Origin: Pyrenula massariospora
Lineage: Eukaryota > Ascomycota > Eurotiomycetes > Pyrenulales > Pyrenulaceae
DNA length: 64,000 bases
Assembly (NCBI GenBank): GCA_021030905.1
Contig: JAGFMI010000003.1
Location: 992,001-1,056,000, forward strand
Direction: 5' to 3'
A model generated the notes under the pieces. That model ran no database searches. It saw only the letters and a program-made list of their open reading frames with translations, and was not told the DNA's origin. This document shows, one piece after another, positions 1 to 11,996 of this stretch; position 1 is the first letter of the stretch, and the number at the start of each line of letters is the position of its first letter. The position numbers and the translations under genes were made by a program.

Positions 1-243
1 GACGTGGGGCACCGTATGACGCCGCACGGTGGTACTGCAGCTCATCCCACCCTCATCCCGTCCAACTTTTGCATCACGACAGACCTCGCCCGCCCGTGCT
101 TATCTTCATCGCCTTTTGAGCTCTTTACTTATACTTGATCCCATGGCTGCATGCTGACAGTTGCAACTCGGTTTCTCTGTCCGCGGTCGTGCCTTCCCTT
201 TCCCCGTCCTCCATTTCGACTCTGCCCGTTCCGAGTCTTGAAG

Positions 244-1603
244 ATGGACCCAAAAACTCTTTCCGCGAAGATGGCGACGTTAGCGCCAAACTCCCAATTG
301 AAGAAGCTTCGAGTATCGATCGTCGGCAGCGGAAACTGGTTCGAAACCCTAGATATTGACCACATCCTCTGCTGACAGTCCTAGGGGCTCAACTATTGCC
401 AAAATCGTTGCCGAAAATGTCAACGCACACCCTAACATTTTTGAGAAGGAGGTCCGAATGTGGGTTTTTGAAGAAGAGATCACCATCTCGAAGACTTGGA
501 AACGATACGACTCATCCTCAGAACTATGCACCAAGCCACAGAATTTGACGAAGCTAATCAATCACTTCCACGAAAACGTCAAATATTTGCCTGATATCCC
601 ACTTCCCCACAACATCGTTGCAACACCTTCGCTTCCGGAATCGGTCAAGGACAGCTCAATTCTAATCTTCAACCTCCCTCATCAATTCATTGGCAGAGTC
701 TGCTCCCAACTCCGCGGTCACATTGTTCCCTTCGCCCGTGGAATATCCTGCATTAAAGGCGTCGACGTCCAAGGCGACAATATAGGCCTCTTTTCCGAGA
801 AGATTGGTGCGGAGCTAGGCATCTACTGCGGCGCCTTATCTGGAGCCAACATCGCCAATGAGGTCGCACAAGAGAAATTCTCTGAAACGACTATCGCCTA
901 TGATCCTCCACCTATGGACTCCCAAGCGCCAACACCTGTTCACTCTGGCCCTCCATCTCCCTCTGCCTCCAACGTCGACCTGACGCAGCTAGTCCATAAA
1001 GACGCTTCTGGGAAAGCCTCCAAGGTCAAGCTCCGTCCTTTACCCTCAGAATACCATCCATTTGACCACGGCACCGTCAAGACTCTTTTCCACCGCCCCT
1101 ATTTCCACGTCAGAGTCATCTCCGATGTCGCGGGTACATCGCTCGGTGGAGCCCTGAAAAACATCGTGGCACTTGCGGCAGGCTTCGTCGACGGTCTCGG
1201 CTGGGGTGACAATGCTAAAGCGGCTATTATGCGCGTAGGGCTACTGGAGATGGTTAAATTTGGAACACGATTCTTCGAGCGTACCATCCAGCCTGCAACC
1301 TTCACCGAAGAATCCGCCGGGGTGGCCGATCTCATCACGACATGCTCCGGCGGTAGGAACCACCGGTGCGCAAAATTGTCTGTTCAGAGGGGTGTCAGTA
1401 TTGAAGAAGTTGAAGCGTCCGAGTTGAACGGGCAGAAACTTCAGGGAACGCTGACAGCAGTAGAGGTTAACTCATTTCTGAAGGCGAGGGGAATGGAGAG
1501 GGACTTCCCGCTCTTTACGGCGGTGTTTGATATTTTGCAAGGGAAGGCGGACGTGAAGAATTTGCCAGAATTAATCGAACCAAGTAGTGAGGGGCTGCCG
1601 TAA
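244..1603 (+). CDS. GPD1: NAD-dependent glycerol-3-phosphate dehydrogenase
   Basis: Two exons, 244-338 and 385-1603, split by a 46-bp intron (GT at 339, AG at 383-384, branch-like GCTGAC just before). Joined, they give 437 residues. The enzyme reduces dihydroxyacetone phosphate to glycerol-3-phosphate with NADH in the cytosol, for glycerol (osmolyte) and lipid synthesis. The N-terminal Rossmann motif [16 protein letters not shown] is only restored by splicing, which fixes the intron. Further family motifs are [16 protein letters not shown] and [25 protein letters not shown] in two parts, then [12 protein letters not shown] and CxGGRN. The length fits the family. The start at 244 has a second in-frame ATG ten codons later. 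The stop at 1601-1603 overlaps a GTAAGT donor-like string (1600-1605), so a small terminal exon is possible. Identification is very sure; only the ends are less so. Confidence 0.95.
339..384 (+). other. intron in GPD1
   Basis: A 46-bp intron lies inside the codon for the Trp of the GSGNW nucleotide-binding motif. The donor is GTTCGA, which is weak, and the acceptor is TCCTAG with GCTGAC nearby. Without it the frame hits stops and the Rossmann motif is lost. An earlier acceptor (CAG at 376-378) would put a stop codon straight after the join, so the later one is used. Confidence 0.85.
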
Positions 1604-1878
1604 GTATGCTTTCATTTTTTTTGTTCTTACCTGTGGCTAGCCACAATTGTCTATATGCGATAGTGGCTTCTGTGTTTATAAAGGTCAATAGATTGGTGGG
1701 CAGCTTGGACTAGCGTGCGAAGGCAGGATGACTATGATTACGGGACGCTCTATTGTACAGAGAAGCTATGAGCTTGCATATATCAGGACAATAATCGGTT
1801 TTCGTTTCATACACATCTGTTTCAAAACTCAACCTGCTCATCGAACAACAAAGTGACTGATGTAGTTCAGATAGGGAC
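1604..1878. other. intergenic, GPD1 to UBA4
   Basis: About 275 bases between two plus-strand genes. It presumably holds the GPD1 3' UTR and the UBA4 promoter. I see no gene or clear motif in it. The frame upstream of the UBA4 start stays open only back to a TGA at 1858-1860. Confidence 0.5.
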
Positions 1879-2154
1879 GATCACAATCAGGAGCAATTAC
1901 TATACCCAGTTCATCGCGACATGCTTGGTCATAAGACTATTCCCACCGGCAAACTGCCTTTCTCACCTCACTCGGCTCCGCTGCTGGACGATGATCCTAA
2001 TCATGAACCTTCACGGATTCAGCAAGACAACGAGCCAACGGGCTCTAAACGTCTCCGCGCTGATAATGATCACGAAAACCAGCAGCAATACGAACAGAAA
2101 ACCCCGCATCCACAGCATCGAACGATGCTCGGGCATAAAACTATTCCGACTGGC
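1879..2154 (+). repeat. diverged tandem duplication at the UBA4 5' end
   Basis: Two copies of a coding unit: copy A 1879-1950 and copy B 2068-2154. Both read as Asp-His, a Gln-rich stretch, His-Arg, then the same ten residues MLGHKTIPTG. Copy A starts 42 bases before the annotated ATG in the same frame. A weaker third echo (an RxxADN-QQ pattern) follows near 2240-2275. The DNA of the two copies has diverged mostly at third codon positions, which suggests the unit has been held as protein. Confidence 0.7.
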
Positions 2155-3927
2155 AACCTACACTCTTCAGCTCCGATGTCTAATGGGCCGCGTGAAGAAG
2201 AAGAGGTACAAGACCACTATCTGACTACCACACGGCGTTCGCATGCTGACAACCAGCAAGAAGGGCGTCAAGCAATAGAGGCGGGCTCGGACGGAGAGAG
2301 TGCGGCTCTGAATATTAGACGCAGTGCCCAAACTCCAATTATAATGGGGAAGCAATATGCCTCCCGACCGAATTCCGGCTCGTTGTCGAGTCCCAATACT
2401 GATCCTAACCTCACTCTTGAGAAACCCCCAGGTCAATCCTCATCCAAGTCCATGTGTCCTACCAACATCCCCCAAACCGCGTCCAAATCCACCCAAAATT
2501 CACCATCCTCCCCAATCCTAACTCCACCTCACCCACTGACCAACAGCCGCTACCACCCACACCTGCCCCTCCCCCAAGTCGCACCCACCGGCCAAACAAT
2601 CCTCCTCCACTCCCGCGCCTTGATCGTCGGGCTCGGCGGCCTCGGGTCTCCCGCAGCGCTCTACCTCGCCGCCTCCGGCGTCAGCACCCTTGGCCTCGTC
2701 GACCCAGACGTCGTCGAGACGAGCAATCTGAGCCGGCAGGTCATTCATCAGGAGGGGCGCGTCGGTTGGGCAAAAGTTGACTCTGCTGCGCGAGCGATTG
2801 GGGATTTGAATCGCGATGTCCAGGTGAAGACCTGGAAATCCCCCTTTACGGAGGCAGTAAGAGATGGGCTTATGGATGACAACGAAGAACAAGGATGGGA
2901 CGTGGTCCTCGACTGCACCGACAACCCCGCCGCACGGTACGCCGTCTGTGACGCCGCTGCGGCCTGGAACGTGCCCGTCGTCTGGGGCGCGGCACAGGGG
3001 GTGGAAGGGATGCTGGCTGTGTTTGGATGGAATGCGAGAACCACACCTTATCAAAACCCGAATTCGGGAGCGCACGAAGATGAACAGCTCGCACAGTCCA
3101 AGCGGAGCGATCCCTCCGACAACGGCGAAGACACCAACTGGCCCTGCTACCGCTGCATCTTCCCCAACCCCCCACCCCCCTCAACCGTCACCTCCTGCAC
3201 CGACACCGGCATCCTCGGCCCCACCGTCGGCGCCGTCGGCGTCCTCATGGCCGGCGAGGCGCTCAAGATCCTCGTCGAGTCCGAACGCGAGAACAGCAAA
3301 ACCGGCGGAAAACCCCACTCCTTCACCCCCCACCTCACCATCCTCCAATCCTGGACCCAACCCCTCGTCCGCTCCGTCAAGCTCCGCCCCCGCCGCCCGG
3401 GCTGCCCGGCTTGCTCCTTCCCCACCCGCGCATCCGTGAGGGAGCGGAGGGCGCTCTTGCGGGGCGAGGGAAGGGATTACGTTGCGTTCTGCGGGGCGGA
3501 TTTTGAGGAGAGGATTTTGGGGGAGGGGGAGAGGGTTAGTGCGGGGGAGTTTGCGAGGGTTTTGAGAGGAGATGAGAAGAAGGGCGGAAAGGGGAGGGTG
3601 GGGGTGGTGGATGTTAGGGAGAGGGTGGAGGTGGAGATGGGGCCGGGGGTGCGGGGGAGTGTGAATGTGCCGATTTCGAGGATTAGGGGGAGAGGGGATG
3701 GGGATGTTCCGGTGGGGTTGGGGGAGGTACTGCGTGATGCTGGGGCAAGGGAGGGGGAGGGGGAGGAGGAAGGGAGGAGAGTGTATGTGGTTTGTCAGAG
3801 GGGGAATGATAGCCAGGTTGCGGTGCAGAGGCTGCGTGATCGGGTTAAGGGGTCTGGGGTGCGGCTCGTGGATGTGAAGGGGGGGATTCGGGCTCTGGCT
3901 GAATTGGATCGGGCAGAAGGCTATTGA
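1921..3927 (+). CDS. UBA4: Uba4/MOCS3-type E1-like adenylyltransferase and sulfurtransferase
   Basis: Single-exon protein of 668 residues. Uba4 adenylates and thiocarboxylates the ubiquitin-like Urm1 for tRNA wobble-uridine thiolation, and can act in molybdopterin synthase activation. Residues about 220-470 form the ThiF/MoeB domain: GLGGLGSPAALYLA near 237, LVDPDVVETSNLSRQV, and the CYRC (about 409) and CPAC (about 494) zinc pairs. SCTDTGILGPTVG carries the usual active-site region. A C-terminal rhodanese domain follows, with the loop CQRGNDS near 624. All key residues are present. The first 220 residues are longer than usual, low in complexity and internally repeated. The arginine-containing motif that normally precedes the domain is diverged. 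The 3' third is extremely G-rich. The ATG at 1921 is the first after an upstream stop, but homology to the repeat continues upstream of it, so an upstream exon is possible. Confidence 0.9.
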   Translation: MLGHKTIPTGKLPFSPHSAPLLDDDPNHEPSRIQQDNEPTGSKRLRADNDHENQQQYEQKTPHPQHRTMLGHKTIPTGNLHSSAPMSNGPREEEEVQDHYLTTTRRSHADNQQEGRQAIEAGSDGESAALNIRRSAQTPIIMGKQYASRPNSGSLSSPNTDPNLTLEKPPGQSSSKSMCPTNIPQTASKSTQNSPSSPILTPPHPLTNSRYHPHLPLPQVAPTGQTILLHSRALIVGLGGLGSPAALYLAASGVSTLGLVDPDVVETSNLSRQVIHQEGRVGWAKVDSAARAIGDLNRDVQVKTWKSPFTEAVRDGLMDDNEEQGWDVVLDCTDNPAARYAVCDAAAAWNVPVVWGAAQGVEGMLAVFGWNARTTPYQNPNSGAHEDEQLAQSKRSDPSDNGEDTNWPCYRCIFPNPPPPSTVTSCTDTGILGPTVGAVGVLMAGEALKILVESERENSKTGGKPHSFTPHLTILQSWTQPLVRSVKLRPRRPGCPACSFPTRASVRERRALLRGEGRDYVAFCGADFEERILGEGERVSAGEFARVLRGDEKKGGKGRVGVVDVRERVEVEMGPGVRGSVNVPISRIRGRGDGDVPVGLGEVLRDAGAREGEGEEEGRRVYVVCQRGNDSQVAVQRLRDRVKGSGVRLVDVKGGIRALAELDRAEGY

Positions 3928-4858
3928 CTTGGACTAGCGGGGGGATAAGTCGGTGAATGGGTCGGTACAGCATAGCATCGCTTAGCATATCAATAACGAT
4001 CTCTAACTAGGGACAGGCAATCAAAAAACAAAAGAACCAACCACCGCCACAAGCAGCAAAAACAAAAGCCGTATCATAGAACCACTGGACAAGACCCCTT
4101 ACCCGTTCTTCTGCCTTGCCCTTCTCACCATACACCCACATATCACTACCCCTCCTCCCACCTGCCCCCATCCACCCTCCACAGCCCATCCACAACCCAT
4201 CCCCTCCTACCACGCTCCTGTACCCCACACACGCTGTACAGTACAACGCTCAAACGCACGCAGCACAGCACAGCACAGCGCACAGACACACAGACAGCCC
4301 TGCTCCATCTACCTACCCAATGACGGTCCTGCGACATGCGCATGCAAATAAACGGTTCTGCTTATCTTGTACTATACCGTGGGAATGGCACGTGTGACAA
4401 CAACTACCCACCCACCCACCCACCTACCTATTGACTGTAGACTGTGCAAATTGGGACTTGATAGCTACCTAGGTAAGTACCTAAGGTGTCTATCAGAGAT
4501 AGATATGAAGAAACGGTGTGGGAGGCAGGAAGTAATGTGTATTCCAACTTGACATCAGCACTGTACTATCTAGTTTCTTTGTATGCTTTTAGCTCTATGT
4601 TGATATTCATAGCGACGATCGCTGTTGACTACCTAGCTTGACGAAATAAATACGTCCACGTCCGCGGGCACAGAGTGTGGTCGCAGAGAGCCCCTGCAAA
4701 TCTGGATGTGATATGTCCATAAGCTCTACCATCAATATCGCATGCAATCCACACTCACAGCCAGTCAATCAGCTTCGCTTCTCTTCTTTCCCGATCTGCC
4801 AAGCCAGATAAAGTCCACCACGTCGTCGTCTCTCATACATTTCATTTCACTTCACCAC
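3928..4858. other. intergenic, convergent gene ends; low-complexity tracts
   Basis: About 930 bases between the 3' ends of UBA4 (plus) and the large minus-strand gene. It contains C/A-rich tracts (4130-4230), a CAGCA-type run near 4259-4280, a CCCA/CCTA microsatellite at about 4409-4432, and nested ACCTAGGT/TACCT palindromic strings at 4468-4492. No gene is supported here. Confidence 0.6.
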
Positions 4859-7800
4859 CTACACCCCCTTCTCATCCCGCTCCAACTCCGCCAACTGCCC
4901 CAAAAGCTCCTCGTCTCGCTTCAGCATCGCATCCTGCAAGTCCTCCAACCCCTCCAACCTTCTCAACCTCTCCTCGTCCCGCCCGATCGCCTCCGCCATC
5001 GCATCATACGCCTCAAGCAGTCGCCTCCTCCGCGGCTCAAACCCCGCCTCTTCGCTTTCAGCATACCGAGACACCGCCGCCGACAATGTCTCGAGCACCC
5101 ACTGCCCCCCGCGCTCCAGCTCTTTAACCTTCATCCTGACGCCGTCTTCCGCCTTGGAAAGCCTGTAACAAAGCTCCTCGACGGCCTCGAAGAGCATGTC
5201 TTGATAGGGTCGGCGGGGGTCTTGTCGGGCTTTGTTCCACATCTTCCTGCTTTCGAGGACATGCTTCATCTTTTCGTCATCGCTGTCAGATGACGAGGAT
5301 GAGGTGGAGAGGGTTTCGGCATTAGGGTCTCTGTCATCAACAAACTCCTGCGGTACTGCGTATTCATCGTCGTTGTCTTCGAAGACGGACTCATCATCGA
5401 CGAGAGTTGTGTCAAATTCCCCGTTGTTGGCCTCCTGAATGGGACTTCGGAGGTCTTTTGCAGGCTTCTTAGTCAGTCTTTGGTTCACTTTATGTTCTGT
5501 GATCCTCCTAAAAAGGTCACCGGGGGCAGACGTAGGTCGATTCTCGACATTAGCTCTTTGGGGGCGCTCCTCGGATATAGGTATCATAGACTTTCTAGGT
5601 TCTGCCACTTCGGCTTGGCCTCTGATATCTCTACCGTTGAGAGGAGTGACCCTCTGTATGGTGTGGGCCACAGTTCCACGACATCTATGATCTCCAGGAG
5701 ATGCTCTCCGACTTTGTTCTGGAGTGGTCCCTTTGGTTGTCATGTCCGGTTTGCTCTTATGAGAAGTTGTACGAACGACCCGAGGAGGTTCCACAAATCT
5801 TACTTGCATCGGCAGTGATCTAGCCTTGTTAAGTGACTCCGACTCCCTCTGTTCAACAATATGATTATCACTGTTTGTCGGCTTTGCGACAGCGATCGTG
5901 GGCTCGACGTCATTGATAGAGGCATTTGGTGCTTCAGTGATGGTTTCATAGACAGCATTCGCCGCTAGAGGATAGTTATTCTGTGGAGGCGCTTCGTTCG
6001 TAGCTCTGATAGCTTGAATGGGTTCTGGCAAATGGCTCTTGGCGATGACCTGAGCGGCATTAGGGCATATAGCTGCTGCCTGTAATTTCTCCGAAAGTCT
6101 TGTTGGTTTCGTCTTGATGAGATCAAACATTGGTTTGGCAGCTCGACTAGGAGTTGAAAATGGTCTAGATGGAGGCAGCGATGAAGATTCGGCTGGAAGA
6201 TCTGATTCTCTGATGGCCCGGATTGGCGTTTTATGCGGAGCTGGTGAAGGGGGAGGGTGCGGTATTAGAGGGTCTTGAGGAGGAGTGGTGGGTATTGCTG
6301 TGGTAGAGGCCTTGACCTCATCTACGCGAGCTATCTTCGCCACTCTGTCCGAGCGACTGGTTGGAGCATGCTGCGAATGAGGTGAGGGTCGAGGATGAGG
6401 TTGAGCCGGAGATTTTTCAAGGTTCTGAGGTAGTGGGGTTGGACTGACATTTGCAGGAAGGAGCCGCTGCGCGCGACTGTCGCCGGTATTCGCAGTCATC
6501 GCGTTCTTTCCTACACGACTTTCAATCGACTCGCCCGGTAGCTTCATACCGTTGATGAAGTCATTGTCCGTTTGAGCTCCTCCAGAGCCAATTTTAAAGC
6601 GCTTCGATGTTTTTTCTGGCCGAGATAGGCTCACCGCAACCAGCCCGTGTGCATGATCTTTGGCTTGTCGCTCAGACACAGGCGACTCGACTTCTGCAAA
6701 ACATACCTTGCGCATGTTTACTTCGGGCAGGTTGGTCTCTTCAGTTGGAAGTAGCATAGATACTGATGGATCAGTAAGTCCTAATGACAGTTGGACCCGA
6801 TCGGGTTCTACCTGCTTGTTCACTGGTGGAACAGGATTGACATGTTGAATTGAAAGCCGTGTGCCCATAGCTTGTTGGGCATTTTGCTGACTCGTGACAC
6901 TCGAATTCGGAGTTGGAGTTCCACGCTGAAGGTCATCTTTGTGTCGAGATTCCATCTTAGAAGCTGCTTCTGGAACCGGAATGCTATCTGCCACCGAGGC
7001 GGCTGCCTTTGTCGTTTGTGCAGGAGGATGAGCGGAATGAATCGCGCTCGATTTCTCGAGCTGCTCCGCAGGGGATTTCGACGTCTGGGATGCTGGGTTC
7101 TCGTTTCGCAAACCGTCGCTCCCAGCGTCAGATATGCATGCAAGATTATTGGCTTGAGGAGTACTGCTGAATATCATTCCTTCATTAAGAAAGTGATCGT
7201 CGTCTACAGGACCCTCTAGCGGTGGATCTTGAGCACCAGTCCCATGTACCGATGGTTGATGTTTTATACTAGAAGTCCTGTGTGAATCAGATCGTCCAGT
7301 CACTGAAACGGATCTGTCGAGCTTGGGATCCTGACTAGATTGCTGATCTAATGGTTGTTCTGCTGTTGACAAATTTTTGACAGTCAGACCGTGATGCCTA
7401 TTTTGGAAAGAAGGCTCCAAGATAGGCACAGAAGTATGCATGACAGGTGGTGGAGGTGTCGTTGTCTGTACCCGGTCTATGTGTGTGGTCAATGGCCTTC
7501 TGATCGAGTTCTCAAGATCGGGCATAATGGTATCTGAAATGTCTCCTCGAAGGCTGTCGTTGTTTGGCGATAAGTGTATTTTCGATTTGATGTCTGACGT
7601 AGGTTTATCTTTCGTAGTCAATACTACCTCCTCTTCAAGCATTATGTCTCCATCAGAGTCGGGCAGCAACCCGACATCTGCTGAAATAGCACTTTCAGTG
7701 GCTACGTTGACATTTGCCAAAGCGTCGCTTTGCTCCTTGTCCGCCGTCATATTGGTGGTTTCGACCGCTATTATCTCTGAGTTCGCTTTCTTCGCACTCT

Positions 7801-10800
7801 GCTTTGGTAAAGCTGACACTGGAGATACGTTCTTAGGCAAATTGTGGGCTGACTGGCTTATCACGATTGCTCTACCTCTTTGTGAACGATGATTATTGTT
7901 GATCTCTTTCGAGCCGTTGGTAGAGACCCCATGGTCTCCTTTTTTAATAGAAGCGGTTGTAGTACCAGCGATCGTATTCGTTGGCTGTTGTTCGACTATC
8001 CCTTTTCCTGACATAATGGTTGGAAGTTGAAGAAGGGCCTGATTTAGCTTTGACCCAAAACTTTGAGTTGATTGCTCGATCAGTCCCCTTTTAAGTTTCT
8101 CCGATAATTCAAAAGATTCCTGCACTTTATCTTGTCCGGCTCGTCGGCTGTCTGATTCTTCATTGCGGTTATGGGACCTAGGAGTGGGCTCAACAAGAGG
8201 CTCAGAAGGATTGATGAAGTCATCAAAATTGATCTCGTCAATGTCCATAAAGTCACCAGATGCTGGACCGACTATTCCCATATCTCCAACGTTGCTTAAC
8301 TTACGCTTTTCTACTCGGGATTTGCCGTTCTCAGAATTTACAACGGCCTGCGGTTGATCTTCCTGTCTCTGTGGGGTTCTCGAGGTTTGCTCGCGCTGGC
8401 TGGTTGGGGGCATGCCGGCTTTGATTGGAGAGCTCTGGACATGGTTCCATGCTTCGAACGAAAATGGCCTGCGACTAGGTTCCAGCCGTGAAGTGACGGA
8501 CGAGTGCTTCGCATGCTTCCGTACAGAAGTATTTTCTCCTCTATCTTCGAGATGTTTATTGGTCTCTTTTAGCACCGACTTTTTGGCTTTAACAGGATCG
8601 CGCGGCTTCCGAGATGAAGTTGCTGGCTTCGAAGCCGTCTCTCTTGCTATCGAGTTGTTTTGACTTTGAGATTTTGTGGCTAAAGGCTCTCTCTTCGTCG
8701 GCCGAAGAGAGGGATGCTGTTGCTTCGCCGACGATTTGGAGGCCTTTTGAATGGTGGAATCATTCGCCAGCTTTATCCTGGCGACTTTCTTGGGTCTTTT
8801 TGCTGCAGAAACCTCCTCGTTGTTCAACCGAAGAGCTTCATCCCAGTCCGTAGCCTTCCGTTTGGTCACTCTCCTTTCTGCAACAGATCTAGTCCTCGAC
8901 TGTCCTTCGGGGGTTTTAACATTCTTGCTCTGTGATTTGCCAGATTTGCCAGATGTAGGGGCGCCGACTGCGCGGGATTTCGAGACAACTGGCTGCTTTG
9001 GCGTTCTTAGGGCGGCGTTCTTTGTGCGCGCATTTAACTGAAGCTTGCTTCTCACGTCACGCCTTTGGGGAGATTGGAGTCGGGATTGATGATGGTCTGT
9101 GGTCGTGACAGATTTTCTAGTGGGTCGGCTTGGTGACAATCTTGGTGATCCCACGGAGTCATCTAGAGCAAGCTGAGCTGTCCGAATAAGCTCAGTCCTA
9201 TCCGCTGCACTAGTCTCCCTAAACTCACCGCTCGAAATTTCGCCACTAGACCTTGAACTAGTGCTTGCAATCGTGCTGAAATCGACAATTGCTTGAACAG
9301 ACTTTTTCGAGGTATGAAATTCTCCAGAATCGGGATTGTGAGACGGCGTGACGCGGTCAGAAGAGGCGGTCATATCAACGATTGCTGCAACAGTTCTCTG
9401 CTTTGACGATGCATGCTCTTGGCTGGATCTAAAAATGCGTCTTTCTTCTTGTACTTCTTGTACTTCCTGTCGCGGCTGTATTTCGATCGTACGGCAGAAC
9501 GCGTTCATATCATCGCTGGTGCAGAACACCATTTTGACGAAGGGGCTATATAACCGAATGCCCTCGGATTCAAAGTAGCCTTGGCTTTCATTCTGAGATA
9601 AGTCAAGACTGACTGTCAAAGAACCATCTCCGGGGCTTTGTCTGACAGAACCAATGGCTTTCGTCGGTATGAAAAGCGCCTGTAGTCTTCCCGCATTCGC
9701 GGAATCCCCTGGTAAAACGATTGCGAGGTCAAGTTCCGTAAGCGCCACGGGAAACTCTGCATTGGAAGCTTCTTGTGAAATAGATTCAAAGCTTTTTAGG
9801 TGGTAAAGACCGTGCCTTGATGCCTTAGCCAAGGTGTGACAGTTGCGGGTAAACATACGCACCTTTCGTCCCACTGAGTATAAGCATTTCTCGACTTCAG
9901 ATACGCTGCAATTTCTCGGATCCAATCAACATTCGTGGTCGTGCTTACAGGAAATCGAATCCCAGAGCCTGTGTCACTATCCCGAGAAAAGAAGAACGAG
10001 GAACTGATCCCATCCGCCAACATCTGACGAACGATATCTGCAGCAAAGATCCCAAGAATCGGAAGCTTCGGAGATTCGAACATTGAAACAATTGGCCGCC
10101 TACTCAGTTAGCCCGTATGTCAGCACAAAGGAGTGAGCAATGCACCAGCTGTCCAGGTGTAGCTGCAGCATGTCGGAGCTGGCTTTGCGATCGAGTCGCA
10201 ATAAGCGCACAATTATCTGCGCTGTCTGTATCAATTAGCACGTCGGCATCATAGAAAGCGAGCCTTCCTACAATGATTCTTTTCCGTAGAAAGTTTTCGT
10301 TGTCGGTAAGCATAAGTAGTAGGAATTTCCCCAATTGCGCAACAACATCAGAGACATAGTTCGACGCGGACAGTGGCTGGAATTCGCATGCTGCAGAATC
10401 GTACCGATACAATTGATGCTGTAATGACGATTCATTGAGGGTTTCCAACGCGTGCTATGGCGAGTTAGTCTTCACTGAACTACAATTGAAACCCCTTGAC
10501 GAACCATGCACCGGAAGATGACCTTCTCCTGACGAACAGAAGATCGCACCGAAAGACATGCTCGCATTATCGTACTGAATGCGCTAGACTCGAGACGCAG
10601 AACGTTCAACGCTTTATCGTTATTGAATATTTCAAAGAGATGGTCACTTCCAGCATCACTCATGAGGTGCTCTTTTGGAGCCAAGGCTTGAACGAGTTGA
10701 TTCGGGAGCCTGATTCAAGTTCTAGATCAATGCAGACCGATACGGTGGAGGAGAGAAAGCACACCTGATCGGCGCATCGCCACCTGTGTGATGTTGTATG

Positions 10801-10850
10801 TGGGAGGCTAAGCGCTCGAGGGGTGTCTCATTAAACTCGGAGAGGGCCAT
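4859..10850 (-). CDS. very large protein: helical N-terminus, PH-like region, disordered middle, C-terminal coiled coil; possible meiotic-axis protein
   Basis: I model exons 10850-10765, 10709-10505, 10454 to about 10160, about 10098-9863 and 9815-4859. The introns at 10710-10764, 10455-10504 and 9816-9862 are well supported by donor, branch, acceptor and phase. The join near 10100-10160 is unresolved. The protein exceeds 1850 residues. The N-terminal 300 residues look all-helical (ARM-like). A beta-rich segment follows (FPVALTELDLAIVLPGD to FVKMVFCTSDDMNAFCRTIEI). Then comes about 1300 residues of Ser/Pro/Lys-rich disorder with many basic patches, and a coiled coil over the last 130 residues, rich in Glu, Arg and Leu. 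This order matches what is described for Red1/SYCP2 axis proteins, but no sequence signature proves it. A kinetochore or chromatin scaffold is an alternative. The CDS is real; its function is a guess. Confidence 0.7.
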
Positions 10851-11996
10851 GCTTCAACGTGAGAGATGTAGGTTCAGGGGAAAATGAACCATGTGCACGA
10901 GAATGAGAGTACAGAGACTCGACGAGTAATGGAGAATGTGATTGCGTGTCAGGGGAGACAGAATTCCATAGCCATAAGGCTGTGAGTTGCGACAGCGAAA
11001 ACGGTGCTCAGCAGAAGGAGGCAGGTACGCGGTTGTTGGGCTCCAGGGCTGGTAGGCGTTTCTAAAGCTCATGGGCGGCCTCCAGCGTCTTTGACGGCTC
11101 CACAAGACCAGTCGTGAAAATCAGCACAACTCAACTCTACCCAGCCCCTGGCCGTCCCTAATAAACTTCCCTTCAATCCGGCTATCGAGCGCATTTCCAA
11201 CTGTTCTGTGTGCTATTCATCGGCGAATACTTCTATCCCCGGCATACTTTGAAATTTCTTTCTGATCATATCGAAGATCTCTAGGATCGGGGATATGGCA
11301 CTATTCGCGGGCGAGATTCATGTCGTCCCGGCCGAAAGTAACCTCCAGCAGAATGTCATCGACAGCGCCAGCAACTTCGGATACAGATGATGATTCCATC
11401 GATGCCACCACATCAGTCTAATGTGTGGCCAGCAGAGGTAACTTTGAGAAAGAAGATTCGGTCTCGACGCGCTGACGAGTATCGCCGATCGCTCCATGGA
11501 GGGGTTAGCGCGGAGGTACGGGGAGTGTTCTCGGGCGCTTCGCCTACTAAAACATCCGATCTTGCTCCCAAACCCCGCCAAGGCGAGCCTTCTGGTAGGC
11601 TGCGTTCGCCTGCTCCTTGCTACGTTCTCAATTTACGTATCTGCCAATTCTCGCCGACCACCGAACCCATCCAGTGATGTCCATGTGCATCGACCGCCTC
11701 CAATGCCCATGGCCTGTGCACAAAGCTCTTCGGTCCTCGGCGGGGGCGAGTGTGCTCAAGACCGACAGATTTCATAAGACATTGTGATCGCTGTGAACTT
11801 GGGACCGGTCACACCAAGCATGATGGCATCACACAATGGCAGACCCAGAGGCTGTAGACTACAAAAAGGCGTTCGTCGCTATGTCCGAATGCTTGAAGTA
11901 TCCCGCGTTCATCCTACCATCTGCAAACATCAGTATCAACGTCTCTACACCAGACCTTGTCCGCTTCTTTATCCTCTTGGAAACCGGTGAAGCGAA
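10851..11996. other. intergenic, divergent promoter region
   Basis: About 1.15 kb between the divergent starts of the large minus-strand gene and the SDR. Short open frames occur but show no recognisable protein, and none has convincing codon use. It presumably holds both promoters. Confidence 0.5.

Noticed and set aside
2518-3075. 185-codon minus-strand frame over UBA4
   Set aside because: Shadow of the ThiF coding region; no family signature.
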